From NCBI GenBank assembly GCA_041671525.1, contig JBAZBJ010000005.1:16071-80070 (forward strand): 64,000 nucleotides of DNA. Reading direction: 5' to 3'. This document shows positions 17,329 through 27,012 of the stretch, in pieces. Position numbers and translations under genes: made by a program. Origin of the DNA: UBA11098 sp041671525 (lineage in GTDB: Bacteria > Patescibacteriota > Minisyncoccia > Moranbacterales > UBA2206). The notes beneath the pieces were generated by a model, which saw only the letters and a list, made by a program, of their open reading frames with translations, searched no databases and was not told where the DNA came from. How positions within the stretch are numbered: the first letter of the stretch is position 1; each line of letters opens with the position of its first letter.

Positions 17329-19470
17329 TCATTGCAATTTTCCTCTTTTCCAGAAAATCAGGAACAATATCGAAATCAATACAGTCGCAATAGAAATAAT
17401 TCCGCCCAGATACAAATAGGCTTGGGGCAGATAGAACAGTCCTAGTCTGACATTTTGGGTATTTTCTCCTCCGCAGACCTTTTCCCAGTCTTCCTGATCC
17501 AGCCGGAATGCGTTCAGTTGCGCGTCTGTTTTCAAGTGATTCTCATTTGGCAGCATCTTTCTTTTAAAAATTGTGTCATACCACTCAAAGTCTCCGCACA
17601 CCAAGCGCCAATCGGGGTGATAGGATTCCGAAAAATTAAGCCATTGTCCATCCTTCATTTCAGGAATTGCAAGATCCCAGCGCGCCGAATGGCTGGAAGA
17701 AAATTCCACCGGCGCAAACGGTCGGATCTGATGGATTGTTTCCTTTTCACCTGTCAGATAGATCCTCGGTTTCACTGCCTGGTTTTCAAACACGCGCATC
17801 CCGGCAAGCCCCCAATCCGTTTCTCTCCAAGCCGGATCTTTCACCAGCTCGCTCACTTTGAAAAAATCTTTCTCACTCACCACAAAACTCGAAAAACTTG
17901 ATTGCGCAAGCACATTGGTGGCATAACTTTGCGACAAGAATGTCCTGACTTTTTCCGATCCGCCCAACTCATCCCCTTGGAGCTCATCAAAATCAAAAAT
18001 ATTTTCCCATTGCGCTTTCCGCAAGCCTGTCACGGCCACAACCGGATGGGCATTGGAAAAAGTCATGAATTTTGAGCCTTCCGTCACCAGAAGCGTGCGA
18101 TAGAAAGGCTCCTGCTTCAGAACCCGATCCCGAATCGCCAGCTCATTCTGCGGAATCTCCCGCGGCGTGAAAATCTCAAACATTTCCCCGGTCAAAATCG
18201 GCTTCACGTTCCACAAAAATATCCCCGCCACCGCAAAAATTATCACATATTTAATTGTCATTCCGGGCTTGACCCGGAATCTACTCGCTATTCTTTGCAC
18301 AAACTTTACTTCTTCCCATTTAATCTCATACACACGCTTCACGAAGTATCCTATCATCACCGCATACGACAACAGGATGGCAAAGTAGAATTTGGAAGCC
18401 TCCCGGAACGCATTGAACCCCGGAAAATGCTCATGCAGCCACGGATAGACCCCCAAAAACGGCCTGGCGTCCTGCTTGGACACAAAAACCGCTACCAATG
18501 CCACCAAGGCCCAGAAAAGGATTTTCCGGTCCTTCCTGACCCAAAAAATGGCCATAGCGACCATTGCCGGGATGAACCAAAAATGGAAGGGAATGTCCTG
18601 CACGTGGAACCAATTGGGCTCGCCACCATTCCAGAAGGGGTGGAAAAGGGTGAGTGCTTTTCCTAAATCTAAATAATAATTATTAGCCACCAAATCCCTC
18701 CCCACCACTTCATTATTTAGAAGTGATCCGGTCATAGCGGTCGGTAAAATCCAGAAAACATTCAAGAGTGGAAGCATCCCAAAAAACATCGCCAGTGGCC
18801 AAAAATTCTTCCGGAAAAAAATCCTTTTCTGTTCCTTCCCCTTCCGCGCCAGAAGCATCCAGAACGGCAATGCTAGCAGGATGAAAAACAACATATAGAA
18901 AACCCGAAAGTCATACGCCACGATCAACATGCTGAACAACGCGGCTAAAGCCAAATTTTTAATCCTCCCATCATTGAAATATCTCCAGAAAAACAACATC
19001 ACGAGTGGAGCGAAAGTCCCCGCGAGCGACAAGGAAAAATGTCCTTGGGTATTGATTGCCAGATAGTATGTGTTGAAAGCATACACGCACGCCCCGACGA
19101 AAGCCCCTCTCTTGTCTCTCAGAATCTCTTTGGCAAAAAGAAAGGCAAGGATCGGAGTGAGAAGGACAAAAGGCCAGAGAATCAAAAATTTACCATAGAC
19201 ATTGGAATCAAAACCAAAAAATGCCACGAATCCAGGTAAAAGCTTAAGTCCCCACATCCATACCGACAAATTTGATACCCCTAAATTTAATTGAGATTCC
19301 CATACAGAATAATGCAACCAATCCCTAGCTGTTTCGGAGAAAAAAAACCAATAATCTGCATTTGTTAAAATTTCAAACGAAAGCCATTCGTAATATACAA
19401 TAAACGAAATTAATATTAGAAGCCCGATCGGCCAATTACATTGAATAAATTTTCCAATCCTTTTTCCCAT
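17329..19470 (-). CDS. Large GT-C-like polytopic membrane protein
   Basis: The protein has 713 residues: about twelve membrane helices to residue ~430, an extracytoplasmic domain (about 440-680), and a last C-terminal helix followed by basic residues. An early loop with ETARDW (46-51) and the overall shape resemble YfhO/GT-C type membrane glycosyltransferases. It is related in design to the next gene at 19490; both carry a PRIY segment in the outer domain. A short palindromic repeat (18255-18285) is inserted in frame around residues 396-404, encoding RFRVKPGM-like residues. The activity is inferred from fold and context only. Confidence 0.65.
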   Translation of the reverse strand: MGKRIGKFIQCNWPIGLLILISFIVYYEWLSFEILTNADYWFFFSETARDWLHYSVWESQLNLGVSNLSVWMWGLKLLPGFVAFFGFDSNVYGKFLILWPFVLLTPILAFLFAKEILRDKRGAFVGACVYAFNTYYLAINTQGHFSLSLAGTFAPLVMLFFWRYFNDGRIKNLALAALFSMLIVAYDFRVFYMLFFILLALPFWMLLARKGKEQKRIFFRKNFWPLAMFFGMLPLLNVFWILPTAMTGSLLNNEVVGRDLVANNYYLDLGKALTLFHPFWNGGEPNWFHVQDIPFHFWFIPAMVAMAIFWVRKDRKILFWALVALVAVFVSKQDARPFLGVYPWLHEHFPGFNAFREASKFYFAILLSYAVMIGYFVKRVYEIKWEEVKFVQRIASRFRVKPGMTIKYVIIFAVAGIFLWNVKPILTGEMFEIFTPREIPQNELAIRDRVLKQEPFYRTLLVTEGSKFMTFSNAHPVVAVTGLRKAQWENIFDFDELQGDELGGSEKVRTFLSQSYATNVLAQSSFSSFVVSEKDFFKVSELVKDPAWRETDWGLAGMRVFENQAVKPRIYLTGEKETIHQIRPFAPVEFSSSHSARWDLAIPEMKDGQWLNFSESYHPDWRLVCGDFEWYDTIFKRKMLPNENHLKTDAQLNAFRLDQEDWEKVCGGENTQNVRLGLFYLPQAYLYLGGIISIATVLISILFLIFWKRGKLQ
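18255..18285. repeat. Palindromic repeat inside a coding sequence
   Basis: The core is an 8-bp stem ATTCCGGG/CCCGGAAT with loop CTTGA (18260-18280), preceded by GTC. Related copies lie at 33628-33654 and within 50038-50137. Here it is read as part of the protein at 17329. Confidence 0.8.
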
Positions 19471-19489
19471 AAGTCAAACGGGCATCTTT

Positions 19490-21850
19490 TTAATGCTTAT
19501 GTTTTCCCGGCATGTTCTTTTTAAAATCATATGACAAATATCCCAAACAGGCCAGAAGTACCAATCCTGAAAATATTATACCTATATAGAATAATCGTTG
19601 CGGCTGATATTCTATTAGAAACTCTAAATTATAACTATCGTCAGAATTTTGAGTGCAAAATTTATCATTGCTGCAAATTTCATCCGTGTTAATTACCCAG
19701 CTATTTGCATAACCATTTGCCATTAAATGATTGTCGTCGTTATTGATTGGATCTTTAAACCAAGTTTCCCAAAATTTTTCATTGACCACGTCACCTTTTA
19801 TAGAATCACGCGAATCAACCGCGTAGGTTTTCCAGTGTTGATTATAATTTTCTAAAAATACAAGCGGAAAATCGCCTTTTGCATTTGATATATGTACCCG
19901 GTACTTTGTTGGATTAATTTTTTTGAAATTTACCGAAACAGCCTTATTTTTTTGAAAATCATTTAGCTTTTCCAATTGTTCGGCTCTTTCTAGATTTTGT
20001 TCTCTTATGAATACAATATCACCTGAACTAAATGACTCGGAGGAAACTATTCTTGCAATCCTTTCTATCGGTTGACTTGAAATAATGACAGATGTTGGAA
20101 TGTAGATACGAGGTATAAAAAATTCAGGTTTAATTTTGTATAAGTTCAATTTATCCCCGAAAGAAACATTCGGCTTTTCTTCAAAATATTTTTTGACGGA
20201 TCTAGCAACCTCATCCTGGGTTTTCCCCGAAACAGCAAAGTCATCTTGTTTTAACATGTAATCAACTGTGCCAATCTTGATAAAATCAACACTCCCCGCT
20301 TTATCAAACGATTCAGCAATTGCATTGAATTTGCTTATGCGTGAATAGCCAGGCTTCTCCCTCACGGCATTGCTCTGGTCAAAGATAAAATTAATTGAAA
20401 CATTGGAATTTCCAAGATCTTGCGGATACCATTTATATTGAAATCCCCCACCCGTATTATCAAAAAAAGGCATGTTTAAAACATATTTATCAGTATTATT
20501 TTTACTCCAATTAAAATATTCATCCCAATACAGAGGTGGTTTGATAAAAATTTTCTTCCAATTGGCATTGGAATGATCAAAAAAGTTTGGAGAAAAAAAG
20601 TTTAGTGATCTTATTAGCAGAAGAAGCAGGATAAAAAAGAACATTTTTTTATTTATCCTTTTTAGGGAGATGGCTAGTAAAACCGACAATGAAAGCAAAA
20701 CAAACGGCATAAATTTAACCCAGGGTTCCCGAAAAATATAGAAAAAAGGAACATAATTATAAAATAATAGAAACAGGTTGGGGGCAAAGATTGATCCGCT
20801 AGTAAAAAATACTGCTACCAAAAAAATAGCGACCCAAAATAAATATTTTTTATTAAATTCTTTCTTTCCGAATGAGGGGACAAGCATTAAAAGAAAAATA
20901 AACAAGGTGGAAAAAATTATCAACCAGTTATCATAAAAATAAAGCCAGTGGCTGTAAGGAACATTGTCCGCGACACCATATTCCCACCAGCTCCCTCTAA
21001 GTTGAAAAATTAAATGAAGCGGTGCGGTAATTGCGGAAAATCCAAAATACTTTCCTATGTTTGTCATATTTTCAACAATTGAAAAATAATACACCAGTGC
21101 GTGATAAAAAGGAATTGGCAACAGGATTGTAAAAAATACGACTATTTTTTTTATATATATTGCTAGAAATAATTTAATTTTGTAATTATGCACATAAATA
21201 AAATACATTATGGCAATAACATAAACCGAAAAAGTTGCTAATGCTTGGGGTAAATTAGTAAAAATATTTTGGAATAAAAACAATCCAATGAAATTTAATG
21301 CTACATATCGATATTCCCTGGTCGATAAATATTTATACATTAAATAAAAAAATAGCGGAGCGAGAATCATTTGCGACATCTTGGCCGAATATGCAAAAGA
21401 TTGAAAAGTGTAGAAATTAAAGAAATACACAAAGGATCCGACCGCTATTAGCCTTTTGCTATCCGTAAATATCTTCAAAAAATGACTGATCGACAACAAA
21501 GATAAAAAGACAAATGATTGCAGATAGAATATCTGCACCGCATGATTGCTAAAACCCAAGCTGCTAAACAATTTATAAAAAATTGCATTAGGGAAAATCA
21601 ATGAAGCTATCTCAGGAGAGGCCGGCGTCCCGTAATTCAATTTATCGCCCCATGCATATAGGAACTTATCAAAAATTATCTGATAATTGCTAAAAAGAAT
21701 TTCTTCGGGAGCATAAAGGAAATTGGAACTAAACCATATAATCGGTAAAATTATAGATAAAATTAAAAAAGACAGCCCCATCCAATTTCTTGAAAGCCAC
21801 TGAATTACGCTCTCGAGCAATCTCTTATCATCGATTGGGAATAAACTCAT
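19490..21850 (-). CDS. Large GT-C-like polytopic membrane protein
   Basis: The protein has 786 residues with about twelve to thirteen membrane helices in the first ~430 residues, a large outer domain, and one C-terminal helix before a basic tail. An early loop reads YAPEEILFSNYQ, and the outer domain carries PRIYIPTS; both suggest kinship with the neighbour at 17329 and with YfhO-like GT-C proteins. Its stop lies 19 bp from the next gene, and its ATG overlaps the methyltransferase stop by 1 bp. It is the first gene (from this side) of the AT-rich island. Confidence 0.62.
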   Translation of the reverse strand: MSLFPIDDKRLLESVIQWLSRNWMGLSFLILSIILPIIWFSSNFLYAPEEILFSNYQIIFDKFLYAWGDKLNYGTPASPEIASLIFPNAIFYKLFSSLGFSNHAVQIFYLQSFVFLSLLSISHFLKIFTDSKRLIAVGSFVYFFNFYTFQSFAYSAKMSQMILAPLFFYLMYKYLSTREYRYVALNFIGLFLFQNIFTNLPQALATFSVYVIAIMYFIYVHNYKIKLFLAIYIKKIVVFFTILLPIPFYHALVYYFSIVENMTNIGKYFGFSAITAPLHLIFQLRGSWWEYGVADNVPYSHWLYFYDNWLIIFSTLFIFLLMLVPSFGKKEFNKKYLFWVAIFLVAVFFTSGSIFAPNLFLLFYNYVPFFYIFREPWVKFMPFVLLSLSVLLAISLKRINKKMFFFILLLLLIRSLNFFSPNFFDHSNANWKKIFIKPPLYWDEYFNWSKNNTDKYVLNMPFFDNTGGGFQYKWYPQDLGNSNVSINFIFDQSNAVREKPGYSRISKFNAIAESFDKAGSVDFIKIGTVDYMLKQDDFAVSGKTQDEVARSVKKYFEEKPNVSFGDKLNLYKIKPEFFIPRIYIPTSVIISSQPIERIARIVSSESFSSGDIVFIREQNLERAEQLEKLNDFQKNKAVSVNFKKINPTKYRVHISNAKGDFPLVFLENYNQHWKTYAVDSRDSIKGDVVNEKFWETWFKDPINNDDNHLMANGYANSWVINTDEICSNDKFCTQNSDDSYNLEFLIEYQPQRLFYIGIIFSGLVLLACLGYLSYDFKKNMPGKHKH

Positions 21851-22758
21851 TATTTTCTTATATCAAAGTATTTTCGTTTTGCAGTTACTCTCTTTATGAA
21901 ACACCATAGGTTAAAAAATACGCCATGAAATTTTATGGGTATGATTTTGCGCAATTTAGATATGACGACATCAAAACGCTCCTTATTGAAGTCGCTCGTG
22001 GTTGATTTTGAGTCCTCTGATATATTTTTATAGAAAAACTGATCAGGCACGGTTATTTTTTCAACATTTTCTTTTTTCCTGACTAAAAAACAATTGGCTA
22101 ATCTATTTCTCGGATTAAAAAAAAGCCCTGTATGATCTTTAAGTTGATCATAAGAATGGAATCTATTCGTAGTTCCTCTTATCTCGAGCATATATGATTC
22201 AACTATTTCGAAGCCATTATTTACATAAAAGTCATAAAAGAATGTAGGAGAAAATTGATAAAATCCGTGATTTAAATAATTCTGAGCAGGAATTATTTGC
22301 AAAACAAAACCGCCAATTTTTGTGATTCTAACTATATTTTCCATTGCCGCTTTTGCGTCAAAGATATGCTCCAACGTTCCGCTGTCAATAATTAAATTAA
22401 AGAAATTGTGGAATTTATTATCGATTGGACACTGTAAATCATGAATAATTCTAGGTTTATCAAAATCAAATTTATCCATATCATAGTAATTTTCCGCACT
22501 AATTCCCATAAACTCAAAAAATGTCCTGGCATGGATATATTTACTGGCTTCCTGGTTTACATTGGGAACATCCCGACTTGTTGAATATTGAATCGTTTCC
22601 GGAGTGCTCAAAGAAATATTATCCTCCTTAGCCCACTTTTCTATATCTTTTTCGGTAGCATAAATGTCCTGATTTCCAAGCGTAAGGAGAGGCCCAGTGA
22701 ACCCATATTGCTTGTTTTTTCTTAAGATGAATTTTAAGGAAGGTGAAGGTAAACCCAT
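21850..22758 (-). CDS. Class I SAM methyltransferase-like protein
   Basis: A 302-residue protein. The centre contains LIIDSGTLEHIFD (about 122-134), similar to the post-motif II region of type-11 class I methyltransferases, followed by ITKIGGFVLQIIP. The N-terminal glycine-rich SAM motif is poorly preserved, so the true activity is uncertain. The long N-terminal extension (about 1-110) is unusual. It lies in the AT-rich sugar cassette next to two clearer methyltransferases and probably modifies a sugar or lipid-linked glycan. Confidence 0.6.
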   Translation of the reverse strand: MGLPSPSLKFILRKNKQYGFTGPLLTLGNQDIYATEKDIEKWAKEDNISLSTPETIQYSTSRDVPNVNQEASKYIHARTFFEFMGISAENYYDMDKFDFDKPRIIHDLQCPIDNKFHNFFNLIIDSGTLEHIFDAKAAMENIVRITKIGGFVLQIIPAQNYLNHGFYQFSPTFFYDFYVNNGFEIVESYMLEIRGTTNRFHSYDQLKDHTGLFFNPRNRLANCFLVRKKENVEKITVPDQFFYKNISEDSKSTTSDFNKERFDVVISKLRKIIPIKFHGVFFNLWCFIKRVTAKRKYFDIRK

Positions 22759-22776
22759 ATTTTTAATATTTATTAA

Positions 22777-23571
22777 TTATTTTATTTTACGGCCTATAAA
22801 TATGACACTTGGGCTAAATAGCCTTGTTTCAAAACCAGATTGTCCAAAAATTATTCGGAATAAAGGGCTTATGATATATTCCAATTTGGATATGAATTTG
22901 AAAACATACCAAAAAATATTTTTTTGCGCCACTGGCAATCTCATTTTGAATGTGCCATAATTCTTGCAAAATATTTCTTCGATATCATCCCTCTTGCAAA
23001 CATTTTCTAGCTCCTCTTGTTCCATTATTTTCAAATTATGAAGAGCTAATAAATCAGGACGAAACAATTTGAACTTCAAATGATTGAACCCTTTTAAGCG
23101 AGGAATTTGCACAAAAAAATACCCCCCTTTTTTTAAAAGAGACAAGTGAATATCTACTGCTTTCTGGGGTGGAATAATATGCTCAACAAATCCGTATGAA
23201 TAAACAACATCGAAACTTTCATGGTATTTTTCCAGCAATGATTTATCAAACGCATCCCCCAATATCGTCTCCACACCTTCTTTTTGGGCAATCTTGACAC
23301 CTTCTTCTGAATATTCAATTCCAAAGGGCTTGTGATTCAACAAAGTTGCCATTTTTTTAACCAGCTTGCCGTCACCTGATCCTATTTCACAAATTTTTGG
23401 CTGCTGAATATCACTCCCATTGTATTTGGGGATATATTTTTTGATAATTGAGTCACACAGATAAATATCATAAAACAAAAAAAATCCACTTTTAGGCTTG
23501 ATGTGGGCCTTCCGCTCATCAAAGTAATATTTGTCCCAATCTTTTTGTTCGTATTTATTTTTTATTTCCAT
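22777..23571 (-). CDS. Class I SAM-dependent methyltransferase
   Basis: A 264-residue protein with the SAM-binding motif ICEIGSGDGKLVKKMA (about 56-71), followed by GIEYSEEGV and VVYSYGFVEH at the expected places. It is cytoplasmic. The neighbours are nucleotide-sugar genes, so the likely substrate is a sugar hydroxyl or amine. Spacing to both neighbours is about 20 bp. Confidence 0.75.
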   Translation of the reverse strand: MEIKNKYEQKDWDKYYFDERKAHIKPKSGFFLFYDIYLCDSIIKKYIPKYNGSDIQQPKICEIGSGDGKLVKKMATLLNHKPFGIEYSEEGVKIAQKEGVETILGDAFDKSLLEKYHESFDVVYSYGFVEHIIPPQKAVDIHLSLLKKGGYFFVQIPRLKGFNHLKFKLFRPDLLALHNLKIMEQEELENVCKRDDIEEIFCKNYGTFKMRLPVAQKNIFWYVFKFISKLEYIISPLFRIIFGQSGFETRLFSPSVIFIGRKIK

Positions 23572-23593
23572 AATTGTTTTATTTTATGCAAAA

Positions 23594-24367
23594 TTATTTT
23601 TTTTCCCACACTTTCCACTTTGGATCACCTTCGTCCCAGAGCTCATTAAGTGTATGATAATCTTTCGGAGTATCCATTCCATACCAAAATCCTTCATGCC
23701 TGTATAAAGCAAGCTGTTTTTGAGCAATTAATTTAGGGAAAGCATCTTCAATCATATCACCCTCTTGCAAAAAATTGAAGAATTCTTTGTTACAAATCAT
23801 AAAACCCCCATTTATATAATCCCCGACTAGGGGTTTTTGTGCAAATTCCTTAATTAGTCCGGTTTCGTTATCAAAGTTGACCAAGCCCCACCTAGAGCTT
23901 GGATGAGCTCCAGTGATTGTTGCTATCACACCTTTTTCTTTGTGAAACTTAATTAAATCTTCCAAATTAATGTCTGCGATTCCATCTCCATATGTCACCA
24001 TAAAAGTGTCATCTATGTAAGTATCCTTTAATTTTAAAACTCTTTCTCCATGAGGTGTATCAAGTCCAGTATTAACAAACGAGATGTTGAAATCATCCAG
24101 ATCATCGTTGAGAATGTTTAAGTTTCCATCCTTGGTATTAAAAACAAAATCAGAATCGTAATGTTTTTGCTTTAAAAAATAATCTTTTATATATCCAGCA
24201 CCATAACCCAATGCCAAAACAAAATCACGATAGCCATAATGGGCATAAATTTTCATAATATGCCACAAAATAGGCTTCCCCCCAATTTCTAGCATTGGCT
24301 TTGGAATACTACTTGAAACTTCACTTATTCTTGTTCCTTTCCCTCCGCAAAGTATTACGACTTTCAT
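23594..24367 (-). CDS. rfbF: Glucose-1-phosphate cytidylyltransferase
   Basis: This 257-residue enzyme makes CDP-glucose from CTP and glucose-1-phosphate. The N-terminal ILCGGKGTRISE motif and PKPMLEIGGKPILWHIMK are typical of RfbF/DdhA rather than of RmlA or GalU. TYGDGIADI (metal aspartate) and NGGFMICNKEFF also fit the family. Together with the dehydratase at 28896 it gives CDP-4-keto-6-deoxyglucose, the common precursor of CDP-linked deoxy and branched sugars. It is 1 bp from the GT2 gene. Confidence 0.92.
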   Translation of the reverse strand: MKVVILCGGKGTRISEVSSSIPKPMLEIGGKPILWHIMKIYAHYGYRDFVLALGYGAGYIKDYFLKQKHYDSDFVFNTKDGNLNILNDDLDDFNISFVNTGLDTPHGERVLKLKDTYIDDTFMVTYGDGIADINLEDLIKFHKEKGVIATITGAHPSSRWGLVNFDNETGLIKEFAQKPLVGDYINGGFMICNKEFFNFLQEGDMIEDAFPKLIAQKQLALYRHEGFWYGMDTPKDYHTLNELWDEGDPKWKVWEKK

Positions 24368-24368
24368 A

Positions 24369-25364
24369 TTAATTGTTTAATTTTATACTTAAATTTTTTA
24401 ATAAAACCTTGTTTATTCTATTTTTATAAGCTGACACAAGTCTTTGTAATAAAAAACTTGGAACGATTATGCTTCCTGCGGCAAAGAACCAGAAATTAAC
24501 TGAAAAAATATTCTTCCAACGAAATTTTAATAAATACCATATTTCCCTCATTAAATACCGGAAGCTCCCAAAATTTTTAATCTGAACCAATCCGATATAA
24601 TTAGTGGCAATAAAGTCTTCAATCAGGTACTTTTTTAATTTTTTATACCTATTCTCCTTTAGGGCTGCAACAATTACATTGTGCCATGCCAGCATAGGAG
24701 AGTTTTGGTAGACCGAATGAATCCTGGATCCGCTATGGCCAATTCTAACAGCAACAATATTATCTTTCAATATTATAGCATTGCTCACTTTTAATACTTC
24801 CAAAACCACGGACGCCGTTTCAACAAAGGGATTACTCACAAATGAGCAATTTATGAAGTCTCTCCTGAAACCAATCCCGGATAGTTGTCCGGACAAGTCA
24901 AGGGCATCCCTAATCAACTTCACTGAGCCATCGATAGAAACCATCACATCTTCAGAAAATTGCTTTGTTGCTCTTACTGGCTTAATGTAATCTTCATCAA
25001 ACCAATAATAAGGTCGGAGGACAACGCCTATATCTTTGGATTTTTGGAATGTGCCATATATCTTCTCTAATGCATGCATATCCATTAAATCGTCAGCACA
25101 TACATAAACCAAAATATCTCCCGAAGCTTTTTGCATGCAGGCATTTAAATTTCCGCCACATCCTAAATTTTCACTATTTTGATATAATTTAATCCTAGCA
25201 TCATTGATGGAGCTAATCAAGCCCACAGTATTATCGATAGAAGCGTTATCGACAATTACTAATTCAAAATCATTGAAACTTTGATTTAGAACGCTTTGGA
25301 TTGTTTCCAAGATAGTTTCCGCTCCATTGTATACAGGAATGCAAACGCTTAATTTTTCAGACAT
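24369..25364 (-). CDS. GT2-family glycosyltransferase
   Basis: The protein has 331 residues with a GT-A fold: SVCIPVYNGAETI at the start, VDNASIDNT, and VYVCADDLMD, which holds the metal-binding acids. The C-terminal third is basic and has a hydrophobic segment (about 277-305), suggesting membrane contact. As part of the CDP-sugar cassette it may add the unusual sugar made there. Its stop is 1 bp from rfbF. Confidence 0.8.
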   Translation of the reverse strand: MSEKLSVCIPVYNGAETILETIQSVLNQSFNDFELVIVDNASIDNTVGLISSINDARIKLYQNSENLGCGGNLNACMQKASGDILVYVCADDLMDMHALEKIYGTFQKSKDIGVVLRPYYWFDEDYIKPVRATKQFSEDVMVSIDGSVKLIRDALDLSGQLSGIGFRRDFINCSFVSNPFVETASVVLEVLKVSNAIILKDNIVAVRIGHSGSRIHSVYQNSPMLAWHNVIVAALKENRYKKLKKYLIEDFIATNYIGLVQIKNFGSFRYLMREIWYLLKFRWKNIFSVNFWFFAAGSIIVPSFLLQRLVSAYKNRINKVLLKNLSIKLNN

Positions 25365-25372
25365 ATTTTATT

Positions 25373-26077
25373 CTAATTATCAATCTTCTTTAGAGCTATT
25401 TCCCAGTGATAATATCCAAGAATTGGCAGCTTGATCTTTCTTAATAATTTCATGGCACTATTTTCATAAAGTCTCCTATTTGTCAGATTAATTCTTTTAA
25501 CAAAAAAATCTAAAATAGGAAACCATTGAAGCTCCTTCTTATTTTCTAAAAGCGTGAACTTTTTCTGATCGAACAAACTCAAGAGCTGATCATCCCGAGA
25601 GTACTCCCTCATGTGCGTTGGATCAATCACCCACTTGCCATTATTTCTATAATAATACCATCCATACCATTTTTTAAAAACTGTAGAAATATACGCAACC
25701 CCTCCCAAGCTGAGCTTATTTTCAATTTGTTTTATCATTTTTTTGTCATCAACATGTTCTATGACCTGCGTAGAGATAAATAAATCAATGCTATCATTTT
25801 CAATAGTCTTTAGTTCTTCGGCACTGTCCACGGACGCGATAATAGTGGAGTTAATTTTTTTAACTAGTTTAATCCGATTTTCTGACATGTCTATCGCGAA
25901 TACCTTTTTTCCAGTAAAATATCCGAATTTATCCAAGGCATACAATAATGATCCGTCTCCACACCCACAATCCAAAATGCTCTCATATTTAAATTTATCT
26001 AAATAATTTTTTAGGATCGAAGGTATTGAATTATTATAATATTGAGGCGCAATTTTTGAATAATTTTCTATATCCAT
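25373..26077 (-). CDS. Class I SAM-dependent methyltransferase
   Basis: A 234-residue protein with SILDCGCGDGSLLYAL (motif I, about 33-48), FAIDMSENRI, and LFISTQVIEHV, a complete type-11 methyltransferase pattern. It is adjacent (0 bp) to the SDR gene at 26078. C-, O- or N-methylation of the CDP-linked sugar or of the finished glycan are all possible. Confidence 0.8.
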   Translation of the reverse strand: MDIENYSKIAPQYYNNSIPSILKNYLDKFKYESILDCGCGDGSLLYALDKFGYFTGKKVFAIDMSENRIKLVKKINSTIIASVDSAEELKTIENDSIDLFISTQVIEHVDDKKMIKQIENKLSLGGVAYISTVFKKWYGWYYYRNNGKWVIDPTHMREYSRDDQLLSLFDQKKFTLLENKKELQWFPILDFFVKRINLTNRRLYENSAMKLLRKIKLPILGYYHWEIALKKIDN

Positions 26078-27001
26078 TTATTTTTTAATTACGCTTATTA
26101 TCTCTCGCTCAATCCCTTGTAATGAAGTCATGGTTGGTTTATAGCCAATATCTTTCGCTTTCTTATTATTTGAATAATATGCATTTTTCAATCCGGTAGG
26201 GCTACTTAAAACAGAACTTTTTTTAATTTCAAATCTTAGCCCGTATTTCTTTTTAAGATAATTCAATAATTCAAATTTAGATACCGGCTTTAAAGTGTAT
26301 ACATCAAACACTTCATTGATGTTCTTCTTTTTGATTAATAATTTTATAAGATTCAACAGGTCACTCGGATTTACATAATCCCGCACTATATCTTCAGGTG
26401 CAGTTAATAAAACACTTTTATTTTTTATAGAAATTATAATGTCAGATATAAGATAGCCTGGTCCTAATTCTATAAATCGACTGAAAAATGAAAATACCCG
26501 CAAATCAACAATATTGAATTCAGATAAAATTCTATGTTTAGCTTCTGAATTTATTTTCGATATCGTATAATTATCTCCTTGGTCCAGTTTATTAATATTA
26601 ATTGAAGAGTATGTTTCATTTTTTACTGGCTTTTCAATCTTTTTGCCATAAGCCGCCCCGCTGCTCAGGTTGATGTAAATGCATTCGGGATTTTTTTTAA
26701 GGTAATTCAGAACCAAATTATCAAATTTTTCAGTTATTTCAAAAATTTTGAAACCTGATTTGTTCATTTCTGCAGGATTTCCAATGCCCACACAATTTAT
26801 AACAACATCGTATTTAAAATTCTTAAATTTATCAAAATTATTGGCTTTAAAACTTTTTTTATTCACTATTATTTTAAGAAGGTCATTCAATTTCTTCCTG
26901 GATCTTCCAAATAAAAAAATGTCATCCTTTGTTTCGAGAGATAACTCATAGACTAAGGATCGACCAATATATCCAGTTGCCCCCAAAATAGCAATCTTCA
27001 T
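26078..27001 (-). CDS. NAD(P)-dependent SDR sugar epimerase/reductase
   Basis: A 307-residue extended short-chain dehydrogenase with ILGATGYIG at the N-terminus, NLSSGAAYG in the middle and YTISK as the catalytic Y-x3-K. I chose the ATG at 27001; a longer frame would need a TTG inside the previous stop. Such enzymes reduce or epimerise 4-keto nucleotide sugars. Because it lies directly after the split transketolase genes, it may reduce the product of that step. The region is very AT-rich. Confidence 0.75.
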   Translation of the reverse strand: MKIAILGATGYIGRSLVYELSLETKDDIFLFGRSRKKLNDLLKIIVNKKSFKANNFDKFKNFKYDVVINCVGIGNPAEMNKSGFKIFEITEKFDNLVLNYLKKNPECIYINLSSGAAYGKKIEKPVKNETYSSININKLDQGDNYTISKINSEAKHRILSEFNIVDLRVFSFFSRFIELGPGYLISDIIISIKNKSVLLTAPEDIVRDYVNPSDLLNLIKLLIKKKNINEVFDVYTLKPVSKFELLNYLKKKYGLRFEIKKSSVLSSPTGLKNAYYSNNKKAKDIGYKPTMTSLQGIEREIISVIKK

Positions 27002-27012
27002 ATTTTTACTAT

